Shown: positions 1 to 5,589 of the stretch, piece by piece
How positions within the stretch are numbered: position 1 is the stretch's first letter
How the letters are laid out: the number at the start of each line of letters is the position of its first letter
Source of the DNA: Candidatus Fermentibacteraceae bacterium
GTDB lineage: Bacteria; Fermentibacterota; Fermentibacteria; Fermentibacterales; JCC-6
NCBI GenBank assembly: GCA_030596465.1
Contig: JAUVJW010000077.1
Location: forward strand, 1-7,884
Direction: 5' to 3'
Length of the DNA: 7,884 nt
Made by a program: the position numbers and the translations under genes
Notes under the pieces: model-generated
Databases searched by the model: none
What the model was told of the DNA's origin: nothing
Seen by the model: the letters and a program-made list of their open reading frames with translations, nothing else

Positions 1-21
1 ATGTCCAACCTTTCGGCAACC

Positions 22-50
22 TTGACAAAATGGCCGAAATCGGGTAAATT
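22..50 (+). promoter_or_regulatory. Probable sigma70-type promoter of the tRNA pair
   Basis: A perfect -35 hexamer TTGACA (22-27) is followed after exactly 17 nt by TAAATT (45-50), which matches the TATAAT consensus at 4 of 6 positions. The predicted transcription start is near 56-58, just before the first tRNA at 62. A perfect 7-bp inverted repeat, TTTCGGC (11-17) and GCCGAAA (33-39), flanks the -35 box. The hexamers and spacing are seen directly; promoter activity is inferred. Confidence 0.6.
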
Positions 51-61
51 TCGCGTTCAAT

Positions 62-138
62 GGGCCCATAGCTCAGTTGGCTAGAGCCACCGGCTCATAA
101 CCGGTCGGTCCCTGGTTCGAGTCCAGGTGGGCCCACCA
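62..138 (+). tRNA. tRNA with CAU anticodon, probably tRNA-Ile2 (lysidine-modified), otherwise elongator tRNA-Met
   Basis: A complete 77-nt cloverleaf can be folded by eye. The 7-bp acceptor stem is GGGCCCA/TGGGCCC, the D stem GCTC/GAGC, the anticodon stem ACCGG/CCGGT with loop CTCATAA (anticodon CAT at 96-98), the variable loop 5 nt, and the T stem CCTGG/CCAGG; discriminator A and CCA are encoded. A CAU anticodon can mean initiator Met, elongator Met or the AUA-reading tRNA-Ile2. The intact first acceptor pair (G1-C72) argues against initiator. The C4-G69 and C5-G68 pairs are those known to favour recognition by TilS, and the anticodon arm resembles bacterial Ile2 tRNAs, so Ile2 is preferred. 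Automated tools would probably label it Met. Confidence 0.95.
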
Positions 139-154
139 TGTAGCTTTAATTGAA

Positions 155-230
155 GGGCGGGTAGCTCAGTTGGTAGAGCACAAGCTTCACACGTTTGGGG
201 TCGCAGGTTCGATCCCTGTCCCGCCCACCA
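155..230 (+). tRNA. tRNA-Val (anticodon CAC)
   Basis: A 76-nt cloverleaf has acceptor stem GGGCGGG/CCCGCCC, D stem GCTC/GAGC, anticodon stem CAAGC/GTTTG (one G-U pair), loop TTCACAC with anticodon CAC at 188-190, variable loop GGGTC, and T stem GCAGG/CCTGT with the TTCGATC loop. Discriminator A and CCA are encoded. It decodes valine GUG codons. It lies 16 nt after the preceding tRNA and directly before a strong terminator, so the two are probably one short transcript. Confidence 0.97.
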
Positions 231-263
231 GAAAAGCGGACACTATGGAGTGTCCGCTTTTCT
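230..263 (+). terminator. Intrinsic terminator of the tRNA pair
   Basis: A perfect 15-bp inverted repeat (230-244 with 249-263) encloses the tetraloop ATGG (245-248). The GC-rich core GCGGACAC/GTGTCCGC is flanked by an A run on the left (232-235) and a T run on the right (258-261), so it could work in either direction. Its left arm begins at the last A of the tRNA-Val CCA end, so the hairpin follows the mature 3' end immediately. Confidence 0.88.
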
Positions 264-291
264 ATATCCATAGAGATCGGATGGTTGTATC

Positions 292-1005
292 ATGGAAGAG
301 TTCATAGCACGTCTTCTTGATCTTCAGGAGTGTGATCGGGAAATTGACAGATTGAAGGCGGACCTGGAGTCAATTCCACGAGAAATGAAGATACACAGAA
401 AGGATACCGAGGGACATGAAGCAAAATTCAGCCTGTTCAAAGACAATCTGGATGAAATCAGGAACAGGCAGAAAAAACTCACAGGTGACAGACAGGATAA
501 TGTGGCCAGGATCGCTGATTACAAGAGCAGGCTTATTTCATTAAAATCCAATTCGGAGTATACCGCCATGCTTAAGCAGATCACCCATACTGAAAAAATG
601 AATGATCAGATTGACAATATGATCCTGGAAGCAATGTACGAGGAAGATGAGGCTTTACAAGTTCTTGAAAGAGCATTGAAAGATCGTGATCGTGCCGTGA
701 AACGATCCGCCATTCGCGAGGAAAGTCTTTCAGCGAAACTCAAGGATCTGGAGAAAAGCCTTGACGATATTCAGGTTCGCCGGTCTGAAATTTCGTCAAA
801 AGTTGACACAAAGCGATTGAAAATGTATGAAAAGTCCAGAAGCACAGGCCACAGAGAAGTTGTAACGGGAATAAAGCACGGTTCATGCGGGGGTTGCCTC
901 ACAAAAATACCTCCACAGAAAGCCGGCGAAATCAAGGGTGGGAAAACATATATCTGCCCCCTTTGCGGCAGTTATGTTGTCTGGACTTCTGACAGTTCTT
1001 TTTAA
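292..1005 (+). CDS. Coiled-coil protein with C-terminal C4 zinc ribbon (DUF164/CT398 family)
   Basis: The 237-residue protein is almost entirely charged heptad-like helix from residue 1 to about 180, as expected of a long antiparallel coiled-coil hairpin, with the family-like segment KSNSEYTAMLKQI around 85-97. It ends in a zinc ribbon with two CxxC knuckles, C199/C202 and C222/C225. No signal peptide or membrane segment is visible, so it should be cytoplasmic. Characterised relatives include Chlamydia CT398 and Helicobacter HP0958 (FlgZ), which act as adaptors or chaperones linked to RpoN, secretion or flagella; the general role in other bacteria is not settled, and no flagellar gene lies nearby. 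The ATG has only a weak Shine-Dalgarno, and just 28 nt separate it from the tRNA terminator. The stop codon lies 5 nt before rnpB. Confidence 0.88.
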   Translation: MEEFIARLLDLQECDREIDRLKADLESIPREMKIHRKDTEGHEAKFSLFKDNLDEIRNRQKKLTGDRQDNVARIADYKSRLISLKSNSEYTAMLKQITHTEKMNDQIDNMILEAMYEEDEALQVLERALKDRDRAVKRSAIREESLSAKLKDLEKSLDDIQVRRSEISSKVDTKRLKMYEKSRSTGHREVVTGIKHGSCGGCLTKIPPQKAGEIKGGKTYICPLCGSYVVWTSDSSF

Positions 1006-1006
1006 C
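977..1006 (+). promoter_or_regulatory. Candidate promoter for rnpB inside the 3' end of the zinc-ribbon gene
   Basis: TTGTCT (977-982, 4 of 6 to the -35 consensus) and TTTAAC (1001-1006, 4 of 6 to the -10 consensus) are 18 nt apart and would start transcription at about 1012-1014, close to the first base of the P1 helix. The position is right but the match is modest. A stronger -35-like CTGACA at 989-994 has no matching -10 at a usable distance. Confidence 0.3.
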
Positions 1007-1010
1007 GAAA

Positions 1011-1359
1011 GAGTATCCGGTCGGGTGGGCGGTCGCGGGATTCCTGTGATGGAATTTCGAGGAAAGTCCGGGCTCCACAGGGTAGGACGCAGGGGAAATC
1101 CCTGGTGCAGTAATGCAGGGACAGTGCCACAGAAACGATACCTGATCCGGTTTTCCGGTTTCAAGGGTGAAAAGCAGGCAAACCCCGTCCGGTGCAAGGC
1201 CAAATAGGAAGAGCAGCCCCTTGCGGGCTGGGGGGCGGCCCGTACCCCATGTTCTTCGGGTTGGCCGCTTTAGGTGCTCGGTAACGAGTATCCAAGATGG
1301 ATGGCCGTCACTGTTTTTTAACAGTACAGGACCCGGCTTACAGCCCGACCGGATACTTC
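1011..1359 (+). ncRNA. rnpB: RNase P RNA, bacterial type A
   Basis: This is the catalytic RNA of ribonuclease P, which trims the 5' leader from pre-tRNAs. The ends are set by the P1 helix: 1011-1025 pairs with 1344-1358 over 15 positions (14 Watson-Crick, one G-U at the base). Family-conserved blocks are all present in order: GAGGAAAGTCCGGGCTCC (1059-1076), the CACAGAAACGATACC block (about 1128-1142), GGGTGAAAAGCAGGCAAACC (about 1165-1184), GCAAGGCCAAATAGG (about 1194-1208), AGATGGATGGCCG (about 1295-1307) and the ACAGGACCCGGCTTACAG block (about 1325-1343). P3 is a 9-bp hairpin at 1036-1059. At roughly 350 nt it is slightly shorter than the 377-nt E. coli RNA. No terminator follows; recJ begins at once. 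Confidence 0.97.
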
Positions 1360-1362
1360 AGT

Positions 1363-1366
1363 GGAG
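1363..1366 (+). promoter_or_regulatory. recJ ribosome-binding site that selects the TTG start
   Basis: GGAG at 1363-1366 is 6 nt before TTG at 1373, an ideal spacing. The longer open frame starts at GTG 1361, which contains this motif instead of following it and would need a binding site inside the rnpB P1 helix. The site lies about 4 nt past the predicted mature 3' end of RNase P RNA. Confidence 0.6.
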
Positions 1367-1372
1367 ATTGAG

Positions 1373-3058
1373 TTGAAATACAAGTGGTTACCCAGGCCCG
1401 AAGTGTGCAAAGAGGAAAGCTCATATTGTGAACCTCTGGGATTTCCCGGGCCGGTTGAAGCTTTGACGCGCAGGCGGGGTTTTGGATCTGCCTTTATTCG
1501 TTCTGACTACGGTGAGCTTTCTCCATGGGATGTTCTGCCAGGCGCGGACAGGGCCTCCAGCATTCTGGAAAAGGCAATCAGGAACAAAGAGCTGATTATC
1601 GTTCATGGTGATTTTGACGCGGACGGTATTACGGCAACGGCTACTGCAATTCGGGTGATTAAAGCTCTTGGCGGAAATGCACAATACCATGTGCCATGTC
1701 GTTTTAAAGAGGGATACGGGTTGAGGGAAGCGATCGTCAAAAAGTGCGTCGAAAGTGCTGCGGGCGTACTCATTACTGTTGACTGTGGTATTACCTCAAT
1801 TGAAGAAGTCGCTGCTCTTAAAAATGTCGGGGTGAAGGTTGTAATTACGGATCACCACAAGCCTTTAGATATTCTTCCTGATGCAGATGCTCTTGTTGAC
1901 CCGGAGCTTTCCGGGGAAAACAATACGCCGTGGAGACATCTTTCCGGAGCTGGAGTTATTCACTTTGTACTTCGAGGACTGGCCGAGAAGATGAATGCCG
2001 GCGAAATCCCGGAACTTGAGCCGGATCTTGTTTCAATTGGAACGATTTGTGATATGGTCAGTTTGACCGGTGATAACAGAATACTGGTAAAACGCGGTCT
2101 TGGTGTTCTCAGATCAAATCCGTCGGTCGGGATTCAGGCTCTTATGAGAGCTTCAGGTGTAAAACATACAGAGCTTACCGCAAAGGATATAGGTTTTGGT
2201 CTGGGACCGATAATCAACTCTTCCGGCAGGATTACACATGCAGACGAGGCTGTGAATCTGCTTCTGGAAACTGAACCAGGACTTGCTGAGGAAATGGCTT
2301 CCTCACTTGAGAGGGTTAATAAAAAAAGAAGAAATCTTGATTCAACAGTTTTTACACAGGCCAGCGACCTGCTGAAAAACACCGATGCTCATGTGGCGGT
2401 CGCCGCTTCGGATCTCTGGCATCCGGGGGTAATTGGTATTTCCGCCTCAAAACTTGCCCGGGAGCTGAACAGGCCGGTAGTTCTTATTGCCTGGGACGGG
2501 GACATCGGGCGGGGAAGCGCAAGAGGAGTTCCGGGAATGCCTGTTTATCCAATTCTTTTGGCAGCTATGGAGAAGGGCCTGCTTCTCAGATTTGGAGGAC
2601 ATGATCAGGCTGCCGGGTTTTCAATTGGCAGGAGTATGTATCAGGAATTCAAATTATTTGTTGAATCCCGTGCAGAGTCTCTTTACAGGGAGATGCCCGT
2701 TCCGATTCTTTATATTGATGGCGGGCTTGCTCCTGAAAACTGCAATGGTTCTGTTCTTCATGCCCTGGAGGAGCTGGGTCCTTTCGGTGAAGGTAATCCT
2801 GAGCCGGTCTGGATCACCCGGGGTGTGTATCCGATATCCTTCAGATCAGTCGGTCAGGATGGAAAACATCTTCAGTTATCTTTTCAGCACGAAGCAGACA
2901 CACTGCGCGGAATAGGTTTTGGCCTGGGGCACAGAACATCAGAACTTAATCGCATGCTGGATATTGCATTTACCCTGTCTGCTGATTCCTGGCGTGGAGG
3001 AGATACTGTACAGCTTGTTATCAAGGATATTAAACCTGCCGCAAGGAGATTGAATTGA
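1373..3058 (+). CDS. recJ: Single-stranded-DNA-specific 5'-3' exonuclease RecJ
   Basis: RecJ degrades single-stranded DNA 5' to 3' in recombinational repair, mismatch repair and fork processing, using two metal ions in a DHH-family core. With the TTG start the protein has 561 residues, near the usual length. Visible motifs are GDFDADG (79-85, motif I), TVDCG (Asp137, motif II), DHH (160-162, motif III), ICD (Asp227) and the GLGPIINSSGR motif (276-286). The DHHA1 part carries WHPGVIGI (349-356), GRGSARG (379-385) and GGHDQAAG (408-415); PFGEGNPEP and the remaining C-terminus fit the OB-fold region. No catalytic residue seems missing. No signal peptide is seen. TTG 1373 is preferred over GTG 1361 because of its spacing to GGAG. 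Transcription may read through from rnpB, and the gene overlaps dinG by 4 nt. Confidence 0.95.
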   Translation: MKYKWLPRPEVCKEESSYCEPLGFPGPVEALTRRRGFGSAFIRSDYGELSPWDVLPGADRASSILEKAIRNKELIIVHGDFDADGITATATAIRVIKALGGNAQYHVPCRFKEGYGLREAIVKKCVESAAGVLITVDCGITSIEEVAALKNVGVKVVITDHHKPLDILPDADALVDPELSGENNTPWRHLSGAGVIHFVLRGLAEKMNAGEIPELEPDLVSIGTICDMVSLTGDNRILVKRGLGVLRSNPSVGIQALMRASGVKHTELTAKDIGFGLGPIINSSGRITHADEAVNLLLETEPGLAEEMASSLERVNKKRRNLDSTVFTQASDLLKNTDAHVAVAASDLWHPGVIGISASKLARELNRPVVLIAWDGDIGRGSARGVPGMPVYPILLAAMEKGLLLRFGGHDQAAGFSIGRSMYQEFKLFVESRAESLYREMPVPILYIDGGLAPENCNGSVLHALEELGPFGEGNPEPVWITRGVYPISFRSVGQDGKHLQLSFQHEADTLRGIGFGLGHRTSELNRMLDIAFTLSADSWRGGDTVQLVIKDIKPAARRLN

Positions 3059-4905
3059 GTCTTTCAGAGAGAGTGACAGCGGTATTCAAAGATGGCAGTG
3101 CGGCATCTGTTATTCCCAGGTACACTGTTCGCGCTGAGCAGGTTGAAATGGCTTCTTCCGTGGCAGATCTTGTTGAGCTGGAAGGAATATCTGTGCTTGA
3201 AGCTGGAACAGGCGTGGGAAAAAGCTTCGCATATCTGATTCCAGCGGTTCTTTCCGGTCAGGCTTGTGTTATCTCAACGGCAACTCTCACACTTCAGGAT
3301 CAGCTTATCAGCAAGGATATCCCCATGGTGGGGAGAATTCTTGGTGAGACCATTGACGCGGCGGTGTTAAAGGGCAGATCAAATTATCTCTGTCTGAGGA
3401 AATGGTTTGAGTGGGGAAATACGGTGGTTCCGGAGTTAAAAGAATGGGTGGAAGCCGGCAATGGAGATCTTTCACTGTCTGAAATCAGGCTTGACAGTGA
3501 CCGGAAAAGGAAAATAGCTGGAGATGGTCTTGAGTGTCTGGGAAACAAGTGTCCTGAAATGCACCATTGTCATTACTACACTGCCAGAAACAAGGCCAGG
3601 AAAGCCCGTATTCTTGTGGTTAATCATTACCTGCTCCTGTGCGGTCTCGATTCAGGCGATTTGATTCCCGATGCCTGGTTTCTTGTTGTTGATGAGGCTC
3701 ACAGTCTTGATAAAGCCGCTTCTTCCAGTCTGGGTTATTCCCTTTCAGAACCAATGCTTAACAGTGTATTCGATTCCATAATTCTCAGTGGTCGTACACC
3801 GGAAAAGAAAACTCCGCTTCTGGATAAAACCCGACTTATCGGCACAATGATTTCCGATCTGTCCGCATTTGCCGGAAAGGACGGCGAGGTGGAATTGAAC
3901 GATATTCTTCCCAGTCTGCAGATCATTGCAGATGCCTCTTCATCCTTTCGCGGGGAGATAAGAGGAGAAGAAGATCTCGCAGGAGCATCTCAGGCTCTTA
4001 ACAGTCTGGAGAAATCCATTCTTTCTCTTACCCAGGTGAATTCGACAAACTGGTGCTGTTACACAGAGAAAAACAGAAAACACCCTGTACTGCGCTGTGT
4101 TCCGGTTCACCCCGGTTCTCTGCTTCGCGATACACTTTACAGCAGTTTCCCTTCGGTTCTTCTTACCAGCGCAACTCTTTCGGCAGGAAATTCGTTTGCA
4201 TACTCGGACTCCAGACTGGGAGTGCCTGTAGAGGCTGAGAGACATATATTTCCCAGTCCTTTTGATTATGCGAACCAGTCTGTTCTTGTTCTTCCAGAGG
4301 ATCTTCCAGAGCAGAATGACCATGCGATGATTGCCGAATACGCATGGAAGATCGCCCGTGAAACCGCTTCTATTCTCGGCGGAAGAACCATGATTCTTTT
4401 TACCAGCTACAGAAACATGGAGCTTTGCCGTAATACCGCTGAAGGAAATCCTCTTGAGGGGATTCCTCTGCTGGTTCAAGGTAAGATGAACCGTTCCGCC
4501 ATTCTGGAGAAATTCAGAGAAGATCCCAGAGCTGTTATTCTGGGTACCGCCAGTTTCTGGGAAGGAGTAGACCTTCCCGGAGAGCTTCTTCATTCGCTGA
4601 TTATGGACAGAATACCATTCCCCAGTCCGGGTCATCCTCTGACAAGAGCAAGGATGACTGCTCTGGAGGAGCAGGGTGAAAGCAGCTTTTCCCGTCTTAT
4701 GCTTCCTGAAGCTGCCATCAGGCTGAAACAGGGAGCAGGGAGACTTATACGTTCAGGTTCAGACACAGGCGCAGTTTTCATACTGGATCGTCGTATGGGA
4801 ACATCCGGCTACGCGAAAATGTTACTGGCCTCCATGCCTCCCTTCAGAAGAGAAAGCCTTGAAGGTGCTATGAAATTTCTGAAGGAACAAGCTGGTCGTT
4901 CCTGA
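3055..4905 (+). CDS. dinG: XPD/Rad3-type superfamily 2 DNA helicase with iron-sulfur cluster, DinG/YoaA family
   Basis: A 616-residue ATP-dependent 5'-3' DNA helicase of the DinG/YoaA/XPD class, which unwinds forked DNA, D-loops and R-loops. Motifs in order are Q-motif-like RAEQ (26-29), Walker A AGTGVGKS (50-57), TATLTLQDQL (Ia, 75-84), four cluster-ligand cysteines C113, C161, C166 and C172 in the expected place between motifs Ia and II, DEAH (213-216), TSATLS (371-376), LFTSYRNM (448-455), TASFWEGVDLPG (498-509) and QGAGRLIRS (559-567). There is no N-terminal exonuclease domain as in Firmicute DinG, and the length is nearer E. coli YoaA (about 636) than DinG (about 716), so YoaA is the alternative name. 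The TTG start has AAGGAG at 3043-3048 with 6-nt spacing. It overlaps the recJ stop (TTGA), which indicates translational coupling. Confidence 0.93.
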   Translation: MSLSERVTAVFKDGSAASVIPRYTVRAEQVEMASSVADLVELEGISVLEAGTGVGKSFAYLIPAVLSGQACVISTATLTLQDQLISKDIPMVGRILGETIDAAVLKGRSNYLCLRKWFEWGNTVVPELKEWVEAGNGDLSLSEIRLDSDRKRKIAGDGLECLGNKCPEMHHCHYYTARNKARKARILVVNHYLLLCGLDSGDLIPDAWFLVVDEAHSLDKAASSSLGYSLSEPMLNSVFDSIILSGRTPEKKTPLLDKTRLIGTMISDLSAFAGKDGEVELNDILPSLQIIADASSSFRGEIRGEEDLAGASQALNSLEKSILSLTQVNSTNWCCYTEKNRKHPVLRCVPVHPGSLLRDTLYSSFPSVLLTSATLSAGNSFAYSDSRLGVPVEAERHIFPSPFDYANQSVLVLPEDLPEQNDHAMIAEYAWKIARETASILGGRTMILFTSYRNMELCRNTAEGNPLEGIPLLVQGKMNRSAILEKFREDPRAVILGTASFWEGVDLPGELLHSLIMDRIPFPSPGHPLTRARMTALEEQGESSFSRLMLPEAAIRLKQGAGRLIRSGSDTGAVFILDRRMGTSGYAKMLLASMPPFRRESLEGAMKFLKEQAGRS

Positions 4906-4921
4906 AGTATCACAGGAGAAC

Positions 4922-4927
4922 GGGAGG
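4922..4927 (+). promoter_or_regulatory. pgeF ribosome-binding site that selects ATG 4933
   Basis: GGGAGG (4922-4927) is 5 nt before ATG 4933 but only 2 nt before the in-frame GTG 4930, so the ATG is the better start. A second AGGAG at 4914-4918 is somewhat far for either start. Confidence 0.55.
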
Positions 4928-4932
4928 ATGTG

Positions 4933-5532
4933 ATGGTAGTTATTCCAGGAACAGGTTTGTACCTTGGACTCAGTGGTATCAACGGGAAACCGGATGTGAT
5001 TCCCGGGAATGCTATCTTTCTTAACCAGATTCACGGCAGTCGAATAGCGGTTAATCCCGCCGGTGGAGAAAATGCAGATGGTATGGTCATGGATCGGGGA
5101 TATGGAATACCAGCTCTCAGGGTGGCGGACTGTCTTCCTGTGTTTGCGCTGTGGGATGATTACATCGGCGCGGCTCATGTTGGCTGGCGGGGGCTTGCCG
5201 GTGGAATTGTTGAAAACCTTATGGCAGCGGTTGATTCGCCGTTGAGATGGCTCGTGCCTGGACCATGTATATGCGGTGATTGCTATGCTGTTGGAGAAGA
5301 GATCCGTGAAGCCGTATTTTCGGGAGACCCCACAGGCGGGAAAGAGCATCCTGACGGCAGAGTTGACCTCAGGGGAAGCGTTCTCCGAAGAGTCAGGCGT
5401 CTGTGCGGTGAACAATTTCAATTGATTAATTTAGAAGAATGCACTTTTGAATCAACAAGCCTGTACAGTTTCAGGGGTAACGAAACCGACAGGAGGAATT
5501 TACTCTGGCTTGCAGAAATAGAAAGGGGTTAA
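4933..5532 (+). CDS. pgeF: PgeF/YfiH family protein (DUF152; laccase-domain fold), short form
   Basis: Members of this family have been reported as peptidoglycan-editing enzymes and, for relatives including human LACC1, as zinc-dependent purine nucleoside phosphorylases/adenosine deaminases; older databases call them polyphenol oxidases. Family blocks are NQIHGS (31-36), ADCLPV (65-70), AAHVGWRG (80-87), the GPCICGDCYAVGEE block (110-123), ECTFES (about 174-179) and YSFRGNET (about 182-189). The three metal ligands expected from the family are present: His34, Cys67 and His82. At 199 residues it is about 40 shorter than E. coli YfiH; the difference is largely at the N-terminus, since QIHG normally falls near residue 70. 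An upstream extension is impossible because the dinG stop codon is in the same frame. It follows dinG by 27 nt, presumably in the same operon. Confidence 0.88.
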   Translation: MVVIPGTGLYLGLSGINGKPDVIPGNAIFLNQIHGSRIAVNPAGGENADGMVMDRGYGIPALRVADCLPVFALWDDYIGAAHVGWRGLAGGIVENLMAAVDSPLRWLVPGPCICGDCYAVGEEIREAVFSGDPTGGKEHPDGRVDLRGSVLRRVRRLCGEQFQLINLEECTFESTSLYSFRGNETDRRNLLWLAEIERG

Positions 5533-5589
5533 CATATTCGGCAGCTCATATAGTGAGACAGAATGTAATTCCCCCGAGAGGAGAAAAAA

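Noticed and set aside
1..61. An open frame starting with ATG at base 1
   Set aside because: It runs into the first tRNA, has no ribosome-binding site in view, and the region is better explained by the tRNA promoter.
62..263. tRNA genes as an integration site for a mobile element
   Set aside because: No integrase, no direct repeat of a tRNA 3' end elsewhere in the window, and the downstream genes are conserved housekeeping genes.
883..1376. Several small open frames on both strands across the RNase P RNA gene (for example + strand 938-1207 and 1167-1376, - strand 883-1203)
   Set aside because: They overlap rnpB conserved blocks or the zinc-ribbon gene, have no recognisable protein features, and are explained by the structural RNA.
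3940..4635. A 231-codon open frame on the - strand inside the helicase gene
   Set aside because: It lies wholly antisense to conserved helicase motifs III-V; its composition is rich in Arg, Ser and Lys with no domain. It is a shadow of the real gene.
4822..5421. A 199-codon open frame on the - strand across the dinG-pgeF junction
   Set aside because: It is antisense to conserved pgeF metal-ligand motifs and the helicase C-terminus and shows no family features or clear ribosome-binding site.
5529..5569. Possible promoter before the TPR gene: TATAGT (5549-5554) or TGTAAT (5564-5569), each 5 of 6 to the -10 consensus
   Set aside because: No -35 hexamer is found at 16-18 nt; the nearest, TTAACA (5529-5534), is only 14 nt from the first. 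It may exist but cannot be supported from sequence alone.
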